Shown here in pieces: positions 26,702 to 38,648 of a stretch of DNA of 64,000 nucleotides. A program made the translations under genes and the position numbers. The stretch is from NCBI GenBank assembly GCA_034008185.1, contig CM067081.1, positions 23,682,806 through 23,746,805 on the forward strand. Reading direction: 5' to 3'. Below the pieces are notes generated by a model. The model had not been told where the DNA came from. It saw only the letters and a program-made list of their open reading frames with translations, and did not search any database. Origin of the DNA: Gorsachius magnificus (Eukaryota; Chordata; Aves; Pelecaniformes; Ardeidae). Numbering within the stretch: the stretch's first letter is position 1; every line of letters starts with the position of its first letter.

Positions 26702-26871
26702 CATTTACTGTAAGAGTGACTGTAAGATTCTTAGACAAGTTCCACTGCCGTATGCTCAATATTATAGTGTAGTTTCCAGCATCTTCCTCAGCAACATCCT
26801 TGATGATTAACGAATAGTCTTTAACCATATACCGGGCACACTTTTCAGCAGCAGGTAGCCCGTCTTTTAAC
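26702..26871 (-). CDS. FLT1: FLT1 exon 9: main part of Ig domain 4
   Basis: This 170-bp exon follows TTTTAAACAG and ends GTAAATG|GTACGT, running from phase 2 to phase 1. It encodes LKDGLPAAEKCARYMVKDYS, LIIKDVAEEDAGNYTIILSI and RQWNLSKNLTVTLTVN. Human is LKDGLPATEKSARYLTRGYS, LIIKDVTEEDAGNYTILLSI and KQSNVFKNLTATLIVN. EEDAGNYT is the usual D-x-G-x-Y Ig signature, with N-Y-T and N-L-T as glycosylation sequons. The odd residue is the Cys in EKCARY, where human has Ser. It is the only cysteine in domain 4, so it has no partner within the domain. The unspliced frame adds about 20 codons and stops. Confidence 0.98.
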
Positions 26872-28862
26872 CTGTTTAAAAGAATTCCAGAAATTAAAAT
26901 TTTGAAAAATAATGTTGCTTAAACTGCCTGCGTTATTTCATTTCACAACATTTCTCAATCTTTGGGCAAGGATTGAATTTACAGTCTCAGATTCTGTTTA
27001 CCAGAGGTTTATCTTTCCTTTACAAATAAGGTTGCTGCTATTTATAAAGCACTTTGGAGAATACCATTCTATACATTAAAATTGTTAAGGATCTGACAGG
27101 GTTCTACAGTATTTGAGAGTTGCTGAAAATTGCAACTCTGTCTCTGGAGATCCCATTTTTCCATGCTTGTGCCACCATTTAGTCTAGAAGACAACCATTT
27201 TAGCTAAGAGTCATTCACACAAATCAAGGTTGCATCACCCAGCACTGACCATTTCTTTATGACCTCAGAATACATCCTGGGACAAAGTATTACAGTAGCC
27301 TAAGCACAGCTGTGATTTTAGGAAGAGGAAGAGTAAGTAGATTAGATAAGCACTTAAGAATCAGATATCCTGCTATCAAGTGAATGTTTTTAAAGATAAC
27401 AGAAAATCCACATAGAAAGTACTAACTGTTGCTCACACACAGATTCCTGAAGAAGCACAATATTTTTCTTCAAAGTCTAAAATACAGCATGTATTAAATT
27501 TATTATTTTTAATTTATTATTAAATTAAAGCACATTTTGGTAGGTTGTTGTATGAAGGTTGACATGATGTTAGTAGAAGAGTGCAACAGAGTCTCACTAT
27601 GATGATGGACTACATTAAAATCATTCACAGGTTTTAGTAAGTATTCACAGTTATTAGAGGAGCACTAAAAATTGGATCTAAGGACTATGGATTTAGGCAT
27701 TTTGCTGTATCTGTATTTTACAGAATCATAAATAGTTGAGGCTGAAAGGGCCTCTGGAGATCACCTAGTCCAACCCCCTGGTCAAAACATGGTCAGCAGG
27801 TTGCACAAGACCATTTTCAGTCTGGTTTTTAACATCTCCAAGGATGGACACTCCACAGCCTCTCTGGACTACTTGTTCCAGTGTTTGACCAACCTCACAG
27901 TGATAAATAAAAATTCTTGTTTACATGGATTTTTTTTCTGTGTTTCAGAAGTTTTGGATCTGTATGTGTACTCAACACTAAAGAAACAGAAAATACTCTA
28001 CAAATGGCTAGCATCAGCTTCACTTTCACCCCTTAATTTTCCATATGGAGCTAGAAATGTAAGGGTTTTGTAAAACAAAACAAAATGTTTGGAGAAAAAG
28101 TAATTTCTGTCTGTGAGTAACATGAACTCTCACTGTTCATGTATGTATGGTTTGTTTTCTTAATCAGTCTTGGCATAGACCCTTTGTTAAAGTGCAACGA
28201 ATTGAGCGAGAGCTACTGGTATTTAAAATTATTTAAACAAAAAAAACCCCTTGAGATCATGAATAGATAACATTGTTTTATATAAAAGTGGTTTGGGTTA
28301 ATACAAAAAACTCTTCAAAAGATTTCTTGGCACAGTATACGAGAGCCAAAGTGAAAGCTCCAGTCACTGAAGTAGATCTACAACCTGCCGATCACCATAT
28401 CATAAAAATATCTTCCATTGCTTTTCTAATAGTGCATGCCTGTATGACTCAACTCAGTTATTTTAATGAAAGCTGCCTTTTCTTTCTCCTACTGTCTGAA
28501 AAGCAAGTTCAGGTCTCATACCTAGGTCTGAGTGAGATTGGATGCAACACTTCAGTCAAGATGGGCAGAGATACTTAGCTGTAGAGTAGCCATTGATTTC
28601 AACAGGGGACATAACTAACATATTTGAGGATCTGAGCTTTAAACTTTCCAGACCTCTTTTTTTGCACTTGCAAAATGGAGATAATGTTCTCATAAACAGT
28701 TAGAAGCCAGGACAATCCTAAAACTTCCAATAAAACTCCACAACTGTATTGTCTCCAGTTTATTGCCATTTCAAGGGGTCTTATCTGAATATTTTACCAA
28801 GATATTATTTTTCATCTAAGAAGAGGTCCAGTGTACATATGTGGAAGTAACTGTTGTCCTAC
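26872..28862 (-). other. FLT1 intron 8
   Basis: This 1991-bp intron contains a truncated CR1 3' end at about 27721-27922. A short motif at 28590-28609 resembles the palindromic repeat family found elsewhere in the window. Near 28660-28710 there is MIR-like wording (GCAAAATGGAGATAATG), too short to call. Confidence 0.85.
27721..27922 (-). mobile_element. CR1 LINE 3'-end fragment in intron 8
   Basis: CAGAATCATAAATAGTTGAG, GCTGAAAGGGCCTCTGGAG and CACCTAGTCCAACCCCCTGG begin the element. It continues with the GGATGGACACTCCACAGCCT and CTTGTTCCAGTGTTTGACCA segments of the CR1 3' UTR in reverse orientation. It has diverged and has no open reading frame of its own. Confidence 0.92.
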
Positions 28863-28980
28863 CATATAACTTCTGGAGAGGGAAATGCCTTCACTTTCAT
28901 TGACAAACGATAGGATTTCCTTCCAGCTACAGCCTCCAGCGCAGTTTTTCTTCGGCGTTTCAAATTGATGAACATTTTAT
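28863..28980 (-). CDS. FLT1: FLT1 exon 8: start of Ig domain 4
   Basis: This 118-bp exon follows TTCTTTAAG and ends GTTATATG|GTAGGA, running from phase 1 to phase 2. It encodes KMFINLKRRRKTALEAVAGR, then KSYRLSMKVKAFPSPEVI with W split across the junction. This corresponds to human KAFITVKHRKQQVLETVAGK and RSYRLSMKVKAFPSPEVVW. As in all VEGFR domain 4 sequences, this half has no cysteine. Domain 4 makes receptor-receptor contacts in the ligand-bound dimer rather than binding ligand. Confidence 0.97.
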
Positions 28981-29179
28981 CTTAAAGAAAAGAAAAAAAT
29001 GCACCTATATTACTGATTTTTCAGCCTTCAAAAACAGATGTTCTACTAAAGAGAACAGTAAAAATTATCTTTAATAATTTTGGTGTTCCCACATGGCAAC
29101 AGCAAGAATAAAACCTAAATTCTTAAAGATCTAAAAAAATATAGAGACAAATACCACACCAAAATTCATTTTCTTAGTC

Positions 29180-29202
29180 AAAAAAAAAAAAAAAAAAAAA
29201 AA
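29180..29202 (+). repeat. A23 homopolymer
   Basis: Twenty-three consecutive A in intron 7. There is no retrocopy body upstream that I can recognise, so it need not be a retroposon tail. Confidence 0.9.
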
Positions 29203-29785
29203 GGCACTGGTTTCAACCCAAGAGAGATAAGGTGGTTTGCGGTACATGGGAAACTGGACTAGATGAGCAGATGACCACTCCTAAAGGCCAAGAATCAATA
29301 AATGTTCCAAAAGAAAATATTCTGCCAGAGTGGATTTAAGGGACCTTCAAAGAAACAGCAAAGGAAAAGGCAGAGACATTCTGTATCATTGGTAAACAGC
29401 TGTTTCATCAAACAAACAAATCTTTATCACTTCATTGGAACAATCTCAACCTGCTGGAACTCATTCTTTTCCAGTTGTATTGCCCCATATTTCAAACTCT
29501 CTGGCAAGTTGATGGGTTTAACCAGAGGCAATAAACCAGAATATTCATATGATATATTGAAAAATCTTTTTTTTTCCCCAAAAATGCACTTAAGAAAAAC
29601 AAAACTTTCAAAACATGAAAAATTGTTTGAGTGCCATTTTGATAGTACCTATGGACATAAGGATGTTGGATATTTATTAAACAAGTGCAATATTTAATCA
29701 CACTTGCCACGTACATTGAAAATAACATGCACAAGACAAATCAGTAGTTTAATTACATAAGTCAGGTTATACTTAAAGATACAAC

Positions 29786-29880
29786 CCTGATTCTGCAAAC
29801 ACCTATTCACACAGGCTCTTTCAGTATGGGTATCCCATAGATGGAACTTCTTATGTGAATAAGAGTTTACAGGCTAGCGT
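29786..29880. repeat. Decayed palindromic interspersed repeat
   Basis: CCTGATTCTGCAAACACCTA starts the segment, GTATGGGTATCCCATAG is its centre and CTTATGTGAATAAGAGTTTACAGG-type sequence ends it. This is the same family pattern as at 54117-54217, in a different state of decay. Confidence 0.55.
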
Positions 29881-30836
29881 CAACACTTCCAGCTTCTTTG
29901 ACTTCAATTTTAATCTAAAACTCAGTCTCTGATAGCTTCAGACTTATCCGTTCAGGAATATAAGAAGTTGATATCATGATTCATCTTATGTTCCTAGTCA
30001 CTTAGTCCAAGGTTTAAACAGAGAAAATGGACTGAAATACTCTCTAAGAATACCGTCATCTGGTGCTTAGTCCATACTTCCAGATGAGAGAGAAAAGGTA
30101 GACCACTGAAAAGACAGAACAAATCAATGTTCTGATCATGAGTCATATGTTGTAGAGGACACCCACCAACCACTTGGTCATTAATACCAATGATGCTCCA
30201 AAGAGCCTGGATAGTCCTGACTGTAACAGGATGAAGCAAAGAAGGTAGCTTCTTACAGAGCCCCAATGCACCACAAGAGTCCTAATACACATAAGCTTGA
30301 AACAACACAAGGAATTTCCATATCTCACAGGAAGCCCAAGGAGACCATAGAGAACTTGTTTAAGGCTTCAACTGTAAAACCACATTAAAGAGTTGCAATC
30401 TTGTGCTTGTTTCAGGTTTTTGTATGCTCTAGCAGCTACCGGCTCCATGTAGAGCTAGTGTATTTATTTCTTCTTCATTTTTCATAGGAAACAATAAGCA
30501 AGCACTGTAGAAGAGGAAGTGGGATTCTTCTGTTTAAATTCAGCTTGTACTTCTTTTTTTATTTTTTAAAACTACAGTTTAACTGCCAAAACTGACTGAG
30601 GACAGGGTCGTCACAGTACTTAGCAGACAAAAGTGCTCAAACTGAACATTAACGTGTCTACTGCTAACAATACAAAACAGTCATGGAAGAAAAGGCCCAT
30701 ACTCTCTCTGGTCTCCCTCCTTTTTCTGCCAATGATGAATGTGCTATAAATTCACTTCCACTTTGCGTCAAGCTATCGTATGACTGAACTTGGTACATGA
30801 GCATTCAGTGTTCTATAAATCTGCAATATTTCTTAC

Positions 30837-31011
30837 CGTAAACAATGACTGATGTGTTAACAGCTTTGATTGACGGCCCACTCTTCACGTGGCAGGTATA
30901 CTGGCCTTTATCAATATCACGCACTTTGTCAACAACAAGGATACTGTAAAAAATATTGGCTTCTGTATTCTTCTGGTCAATGCGCTGTGTTACAGAACCT
31001 CTCTTCTTTGC
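30837..31011 (-). CDS. FLT1: FLT1 exon 7: second half of Ig domain 3
   Basis: This 175-bp exon follows CTTTTACAG and ends TTTACG|GTAAGA, running from phase 0 to phase 1. It encodes AKKRGSVTQRIDQKNTEANI, FYSILVVDKVRDIDKGQYTC and HVKSGPSIKAVNTSVIVY. These align with human RRRIDQSNSHANIFYSVLTI, DKGLYTCRVRSGPS and VNTSVHIY. YTC supplies the second domain 3 cysteine, and N-T-S is a glycosylation sequon. The frame continues only into GKKYCRFIEH and then a stop. Confidence 0.97.
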
Positions 31012-32478
31012 CTGTAAAAGCAAAAATAAAAAAAATTTATTTTACTGTACTGCCACCACACCTTAATAAAAAAATCCAGATCCCTCTGTACAGCACAGAC
31101 ATGCAAAAGATGCCTAACATTTCCAGAGGGTCAACAATAAAAATTAGAAGTAACATTATATGGCAATTCATTCTCGTCTTCACCAAAGTTCTAACAGCAT
31201 CCAAACTAGTTCTTTCCAGATGAAGATAAATCCCTTCGGTATGGCTTGCTATATCAACACGTCCAGCTCCCCACTGCACCTTGTCCAGCATTGCTCATAA
31301 AAATCCCCGGAGTCACTGGCACATAGTTTGGTGCCTGGATTCAGTGTCCGTGGGCAGCAGACATATAGAAGAAGAGGACATTAACACAAGAAGGGGAGAA
31401 TTCTGGAAATGCTATAGACGGAAAAGGGAATAGATTTGGCAAGATAGTAACAGGGTGGAACTTAAGATAATGTGAATCTGAGGAGTTATTTCCTGAAACT
31501 CCCCCTCAGCCTTTGGCCTCAGAGTTTATTTAACCCAGGACATTATTGGTGTCTTATAAACACTGAGCACCCTTCAGTTACCATCCAAATAAAAACAAAG
31601 CAGAATTTCACAAGTGCAGTGGCCAGCTAAGGCTTGGTAAAGCAGCAAGGAGCAATATAATATATTTGGAGCACTTCTTGTTGCTAAGTTGTTTATTTCT
31701 GAGACGAAAAAATGCCAGGGAAAATGGCTACAGCATGCAAGAAACGATTGCATTAATCTTCCCTATATAATGTAATCATAATTTTAGCTTGTGATTAGAC
31801 ACAATGAGTGACATAATAAATGATCTTGACTTGAATCACTAGCATAAATCAAACTGGCATGAAAGGAATGGGAGCTGTAAACCTTAAACTAATGTCAAAT
31901 TTCTTATCAGCTTTACACGGACTCGCTGGCAGTTATTCTGTAAGCGACAAATATTTATGAGGATGCTCCCAATGTGGGGGGAGGAGAAGCACATTCAAGA
32001 TCATTCCTGTAGCTGTCAAAACAAGAGGATTGTTCATGTGACACTTAACAAATGAGATTTTGGCTAGCTAAATCAAAATATCTTTTCTAAACATGCTCAA
32101 GTCGGGTGCCTGACTGTCTGCCAGTCTTTGCAATGAATGTGTTGAGAAAGACAGCCTCACTGAAAACTTTTTTGTCACAAGAGAGAGTCCCTGCCTGGGA
32201 CTGGGTGATAAATTTCTACCATTTCTCCAGGTTGACAAGAAGCTGGGATGAAACAACTCTAGCGTTTGCTCACAATTATGCAATATAACCAGAGTACATT
32301 GTGTAAACATGTTTACTTATTCAATTAAGCACCAGACTTTAAAGACATGTCAGCAAGGGTCACACTGATGGAATGCGAACCACAGCAAGCATTTCGAGGC
32401 AAAATTCCTCCTGGGATGCTAGATGCAGCATCGTCTATGGGAAACCCCTGCATTCTTTGTTTTGACCACAGCACTCAC
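31012..32478 (-). other. FLT1 intron 6
   Basis: This 1467-bp intron has no recognisable repeat, exon or CpG island. The sequence is AT-leaning and unique in appearance. Confidence 0.85.
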
Positions 32479-32615
32479 CTCTCCGGGATAAGTCCACGTC
32501 ATCTGCACTCTGGTGTTCCAGGCTGCGGTGACAGTGCAGTTAATTGCCAGGCTGTCTCCTTTCAGCAACTTGACAAGACGCGGGGTGCTTAACTGAACAT
32601 CAAAAATTGTGTTGG
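32479..32615 (-). CDS. FLT1: FLT1 exon 6: first half of Ig domain 3
   Basis: This 137-bp exon follows CGCGTGCAG and ends GGAGAG|GTGAGT, running from phase 1 to phase 0. It encodes NTIFDVQLSTPRLVKLLKGD, SLAINCTV and VQMTWTYPGE, matching human NTIIDVQISTPRPVKLLRGH, LVLNCTAT and VQMTWSYPDE. The INC cysteine is the first of the domain 3 pair, and N-C-T is a potential glycosylation site. Domain 3 adds ligand affinity and specificity. Confidence 0.97.
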
Positions 32616-32702
32616 CTGCACGCGATGAGGAGAAAGAAAAGTGAGTAATGTCACTGGGGCAGAGCGCTTTCTGAAAGATGGGGAGTGGAGAACACTACTT
32701 AC
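32616..32702 (-). other. FLT1 intron 5, very short
   Basis: This 87-bp intron has a GTAAGTAGTG donor and a GCGTGCAG acceptor. It is near the lower size limit for vertebrate introns and far shorter than the other introns of this gene. The acceptor has a weak polypyrimidine tract, because GATGAGG-type sequence interrupts it. Confidence 0.9.
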
Positions 32703-32865
32703 TTTCTCGGTGTGTTAAGTACTTTGTGCTATACTTGTGTCCACCAATGGTTGTCTCGCAGCTCAGGAGCCCTATGAATTTGTAGGTTGCCTTAGGTATT
32801 CTGAAGCCTTTCATGCTGTCCCAGATTATTGTCCTGCCATCAGGAATTAGGGTTTCTTGTGGAAT
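32703..32865 (-). CDS. FLT1: FLT1 exon 5: second half of Ig domain 2
   Basis: This 163-bp exon follows GACACTTCCAG and ends CGAGAAA|GTAAGT, running from phase 0 to phase 1. The translation includes IPQETLIPDGRTIIWDSMKG, FIGLLSCETTIGG, and HKYSTKYLTHRE, equivalent to human FPLDTLIPDGKRIIWDSRKG, IGLLTCEAT and YLTHRQ. The LLSC cysteine closes the domain 2 disulfide. The segment ending YLTHRE leads into the domain 2-3 linker that contributes to ligand binding. The exon is separated from exon 6 by only 87 bp. Confidence 0.97.
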
Positions 32866-34398
32866 CTGGAAGTGTCAAAAACGCATCATAGCAACAACTC
32901 ACCCTCATGCCACTCTCTAATCAAAGCAGCCTAATAAAAAGGAATGGGAAAAACCCACCCTAAAAAATGCCAATCAAAGTAGAAAGGATGACATTTAATT
33001 ATGCAGATTTTTCAAGTCACATTTTCATCACAAAATAGAGGAAAAATCTGGGTGAAGAATGTGAATGTTTTATTTGTTTCCAAGATTTCATTATTTATAA
33101 CAGGATGTAATTTATGACACAATAGATTGACACTATCATTAGCCTCAGAGCTTGGGCTGCTATTCTGTTGGCTCCTGGTTGGCAGCTAAAGTGCTCATCT
33201 GAGCGAACCTTTACAATTACGTATCTTGGTTTCACCACTGAGACACAAATACACATTTTTCAATGGAGGTGACAAATGGACATAATTTGCTGTCATTTTG
33301 TGGCTTTAACAAATCCCTGCCAGGATTCAATCTCATGCTTCTCACATTTATGTTGCCTAAAAGACTGGACTGTTTAAAAAAAAAAGTTAAGGACATGAAT
33401 GGCTGTTCTAAAGCTGACAGGTTACTGAGTACATGCCTCTAAGTTGTTACATACAACACAGAGTGCAAATTTTAAAGCCACAAAGCTTCCTTGGGCACTT
33501 TTATTGAGAACTACTGATCATACTGCATGAGGAAAGTCATATTGACTACAGATTTTGAAAGGTCACCTTGGAACACTAAATAAATCACGTTTCCACAGAA
33601 AAAGTATTCAGCACATTTTAAAATTTGACATTTCTAAGTCCCTCAGAAGTTGAGGACCTAACAAGTAATTAGTGTAAAGTCATCAGGTGTTTTTAAACTC
33701 AAGACTTGAAATCTAGTACAGACTAAAATATTGCCATGTGGGATCATAGGCATTGAACTCAGACAAGACCTCTTGTTTTCACATCATGCTTGTTTGTTAT
33801 GCCTTATCGATAGAATAAATGCCACCACTTGGATAACACACAGATCAGCCATAAGTACAAAGCCTAGATGTGACTCTACTTTTATGAAGCCTGCTTTTAT
33901 GGTAAAAATAACATATGTTTAAAGATGGCACACAGCAGAATTTGTGTGAATTAATGCTCTAAGCAAAGACCTCTGGGTCAACTAAGCACCTTGAAGCCTA
34001 TCACCTCTCACTGTGCACCCAGTCTCGCTAAGCCTCCTTCATCTCTTTCTTCCCCTTTATTTGAGCCAAGGACTTGTATGCTGGCCACTCCTCTCCTTCC
34101 TATAGCCAAAGTCAGCACAGATGGCTGCCAGAGGCTGGGGGAAGCACGGCTGCCCGACACCTTCCTGCATGGTACAGCAACTCTCCAAAACACAGCACCC
34201 TCGATGCTGCCTGCTCAGTGCTCACCAAAAGCTGCCCTTGAGATCACCTCCACTCATCTCAGGCCATTTCCTCCAACAGAAACACACAACGAATCAAATG
34301 AACAATAATTACAGAGCACAAAATGCTGTGGTAGAATTGCTTTACAACAGCTGATAAGACGCTGTAATAAGCATGCAAATCACAGGGAAGTGTGCGTT

Positions 34399-34419
34399 AC
34401 ACACACACACACACACACA
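34399..34419 (+). repeat. AC microsatellite
   Basis: About ten AC units. Confidence 0.95.
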
Positions 34420-35434
34420 TGTAAAGCCCATTACGTTATAGCCTGTTGGCTACCATTCAACAATATCTTGGACCCTAAGAGCTCTGTTGCCATTCCTGTT
34501 CTAAATAAAACAAATATTCAAGATTTCGTTTAACTAGTTCATAGTTATGCTTTCAAGGGCTTCAACTGGATTTATCCTCTTGCTGCTTTGGTGGAAACCA
34601 AACTATTTCTGAGCGTATTCCTCTGTAGGTTTTCATATATGCTGTGAAGAAGGAGTCAAGTCAGAGCTTCAGAGCCTCCCTAGGCTGATATTTCCCAGGG
34701 AATGCATTCTCTTTACATTAATTCATTGATGGATTACTGAATTTGCATTAGCCTTACTCCAGGAATGGGAAAGTAACAAAAATACCCAGGAAGTGTCCGG
34801 GTCTTGGAAATAAAGTGCTGATAAATACGATCCTCTTTGGCCACGCTGAATGTTGTCAGTTGTCTGTAAATCCATCAGGCTCACCTGCCCCAGAGGCAAA
34901 TCTTTGCCTGCACAGGTTACTCATCTGACATCCCTCAAAACCAGCTAGGGCTACATCTTTTTGTGTAGTTTTTTGCACCTTTGAGACTAAAAAGTTGCAC
35001 ACACTCACACACAAAAGCATAAATTGACATTTTTAATTTACTGTACAGAATACTTTAGAAAACTGAAGTCTATGACTAGCGAAAGATCACTGTGACACAG
35101 CTGGTCTCTGGCTAAGTTGGGGAAATGAAATACTGCAACAAGTCCCTTTCAGAGGGTGAAAATACCAGGATTTTGTCTCAGAAGACACAAAGGGTGGTGG
35201 CTGGGTGCTTGCCCTCATGGCCCTTCACAGCTCTACCCTCTCAGCTTACTTGCTTCAGTTTCTTACCCAGCTCTCCTCCACCCTGTTCTCCTCTGCCAAC
35301 CCCACTGGTTCAGAAGACCTGTTTCCCACTCTCAAAGCAGCACAGTTGCTTTGCTCTGCCCTAAACCAGTGTCCAGGTCACCACCTAGAGACACAGCATC
35401 ATCACCATGATAATCACTGCACAGATAGTACAGG

Positions 35435-35531
35435 ACAGAATCACACAATAATTTAGGCTGGAAGAGACCTCTAGAGGTCACATGGTTCATCCCCCACGCA
35501 GAGCAGGGCCAACCTAGTTCAGGGCCTTGAC
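35435..35531 (-). mobile_element. CR1 LINE 3'-end fragment
   Basis: ACAGAATCACACAATAATTT followed by GGCTGGAAGAGACCTCTAG, then CAGGGCCAACCTAGTTCAGG, is a diverged CR1 3' end in reverse orientation, about 100 bp. Confidence 0.85.
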
Positions 35532-37379
35532 AAAAAACATGGCCATTTGGTCATCACAGATAGAAGTAGAAAACCCATGAAGAAGCACAATGCTGGAACA
35601 GTGAGATTTCCACTGAAGCAGTAGAGGATAAATCCAGCTAAAATAATAGCTTACAGATGGGTACCAGCAGATAGTCAGAGGCATTCAAAGAATCAATTCA
35701 TTGTGACTGCTGCAGTAAACATGGAATTTACTGTCTACATACTTATGCGCATGAACCACATCACCGTGGCTCCCAGTGCAGTCTTGGCCTTTTACTTGCT
35801 TTGTACTTTGTTTCAGACTAGACTTCAGTTTGCTTTGGTGTAGGCTGTGCCTCCTTCTTTGCTCAGCACCAGCCACTGAACCTTTTTGGTACCCAGTGAC
35901 ATTAACACAGTACTGCCACGTGGTTAGTTGACCATATACATATGGTCAAGAGTATATAGTCAAGCTGTGGTTCCCCACGTCTACAAAGACAGATTGTATT
36001 GGAAAGAGCCAGCTGAAAGTATAGTAAAAATGTACATTAGAGTTTTGAATGCTTGCCTTCTCTTTCATGTTTCCCCTTCCATCAATTTGGGAAGGATGAG
36101 GTGGCATTATGAAGAATTCAGACTCTCCAGGTGTGTGACAACATTCTTGGGGTTTTTTCCTCTTTTTATTCCCTATGCTGAAGCTTGTTTACCTCTATTC
36201 CTGTGCATGTCATTGCTGACTTTATGACAGAGAATCCAAAAGGAGAGTAAACAGAGGGATCAAACCATTGTACCAAAACGTGATGCTTTCTCTGTTTAGC
36301 AAGATGAGAGCAAATGAAGAGGCAAGAGAAGTGCATACCTTAGTTGCAATAAGGTTTATCTTATTTTAGGGATCTTGTATGAGGCTGCCAGAATCATACT
36401 GATAGGAATGATGGTTTAGAAGCTCTGGATATGTCTATTAAGCATTAGGTCAAAACTCAATTGATTTCGCAGGTCTTCATATGATGAAGATGACAAAGGG
36501 CCATCAGCTGTTGCAGATATAGGTTATAACAGGACTCAAAGGCTGGATTTGAACTAGGAATGAAAAGCTCCATGCCCATTTCGCAATCCCTGTTTTATTA
36601 GGTTCTTGATTACGTTGTATATGATCGTCATGCAATAGAATACAATTTGAACAACCTGGAATTTAGAGCAACATGGTATCTCAAAAGGTTGACTAAGGTA
36701 AAGATGCAGTTTTAGTTAAAAAAAAAATCATTTGTAGTATTGAAGATGGACAATAAACCTTCCCCACGTTGGTCCACTAAAAGTAAGAATTAGCATTGCA
36801 CAGGAACAAAATGCTGGAGATAGTGCTCACACAACTGTCCCAACGGGTCCATGCAGAAGAAAGAGATTATAAAAAAATATTCCATATTTTGACTTCCTGG
36901 CAATATAGAATGAAGAATGTAATGACTGATGTTGGGATTTTCTTTCCAGCTCCAGAGGATTGCATTATGGGGACACTGACTTCTTCCTTTATTGCTAAAT
37001 GCAAAACACAGAATAGCTTTTGCCAGCTCTCCAGAAGTAGTTTGCCTGCAGCTGTGAAATGCATTTAACACATCTCTTAATTGCTATGTGAGCAAAAACT
37101 TGCTGGAATGTTCATACATGGGTGTCACAGATGATAAATAAAGTAAGATATGATGTAATGTATTGTAGCTTACATACTTCAGGAAATTCTGGGATCAATT
37201 AGGGAACGCATTTATTTTTCCTGGAATGCAAAACATGTAAGCAACCAATCCTTTCTTTCAAGACTTGGCTCCATCTCCTCTTTCTCCTTCCCAGAGTATT
37301 ACATCTGGTTTTGATGGTGTAAGGATGCGTCTTACACCACAACCCCTAGCTAAAGGCAAGTTGATATGAAAAAAGAGAG

Positions 37380-37392
37380 TATATATATATAT
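37380..37392 (+). repeat. AT microsatellite
   Basis: About six TA/AT units. Confidence 0.9.
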
Positions 37393-38648
37393 CAACCTTC
37401 CCCAAATAAGGATTAAAAAAAATATTTTTATATTGTTTAGTAAGAGAGAAACCTGTCAGGAATTTTCTCAGTTAGGATTAATAAGCTGAGATTTCAGATG
37501 CGACAATACAGTGCCCAACTAAGTTCCCACTTTACAACATCCACCCTATGAAAAGCCAAGCCTTTTGATTCTGTAGCCACAGAATCTTGCGCATCATCCA
37601 CCCCTGGTGCACTTCTTGCAGGAGAACCATGTACATTCTTTCATTTGGTTTAACAGGTGGAAACCAAGAGGCAAAGTTAGTATCTACATTAACAAAGCAG
37701 CACTGGATAGAATTTGTAAACCTCTAGGTCAAATTAAAACACAGGATCAAACCTGTGGCTGGTGTAAAACTTTATAGTCAAAGAGGAATCAAAGACTTGT
37801 ATTGACCTAGATAAGCATCTTATGGTGGCATTGTTTGGCACTTGCATGTTATTCTATAAAAAGCCAAATTTATTTTCCTTCTAACAATAATGAATATTTA
37901 CGCCACTATGTACAGAACTTGCTTTATTTAGAATCAAAACACCACTGGCACCTCCACCTAATTTTTAAGCAAAACAAAGGAACTTTAAAAAAGAGAAGAA
38001 CCATTCTCTGTCTTGATACCAAGCACTTTTCTACAGGCCTATAGTTATGCCTGTTACAGTCAGCTGTCCATATAACTCTCAAGGAACTTAGGAAAGAAAT
38101 GGTTTCCTCGAAACATGAAAAACATCTAGATTTTCTAAAGCTGTCCCCAGCATCTCAAACTCTGCAAGAGTTTCCCTGCAAAGAGAAGCCATCCCCTGTC
38201 TGATGATAAGTGCGCTTGTGTGGAAAAGGAAGCAGCAAAGGCACTGGTGGGAGTGAGGTAGGGCAAAGGCTTGCAGAGATCCTTCTACAGACCCAGCAAG
38301 TCTCCAGGAAAGGAGAGGTGGAAGGCAGGGGAAGAGGTGGGAGGAAATGTCTTCTCCTACCAAGAAATTCCTTCCTGGGCTTAAGAAACCTTTGTCAGTG
38401 AAAATTTAATAGAATGGTATGAAAAGTTTAAGTTTCTTCAGAAAACTGCCATCCAGTGTAAGCCTTTCTGTGAGATATGAGATGAAGCCTCCAGGGTTGA
38501 AATATTTCTAAACACACTGACACCCAGAAACCTTGTCTAAGAAATACTTCAAATACTGTTGAAATATTTCAGAAGCATTACAATAGTTGTAAACAAACAA
38601 AAGCATCATCCACAATAACACCTTCAGAGCATGCCTGGATTGAAGTAC

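Larger units (their letters stand above)
28981..30836 (-). other. FLT1 intron 7
   Basis: This 1856-bp intron contains a 23-base A run at 29180-29202 and a decayed palindromic interspersed repeat near 29786-29880. The rest has no recognised feature. Confidence 0.85.
32866..38648 (-). other. FLT1 intron 4
   Basis: This 5783-bp intron holds a CA/AC microsatellite at 34399-34419, a short CR1 3' end at 35435-35531, and an AT microsatellite at 37380-37392. Overlapping frames of about 90 codons occur on both strands near 36.8-37.07 kb, but neither resembles a known protein. The remainder shows nothing recognisable. Confidence 0.85.

Noticed and set aside
28660..28710. MIR-like SINE wording in intron 8
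   Set aside because: Only about 20 bases match the remembered MIR core, too few to call.
36790..37071. Overlapping frames of about 90 codons on both strands
   Set aside because: Neither strand shows recognisable motifs. Mutual overlap in a stop-poor stretch is expected by chance in 64 kb.
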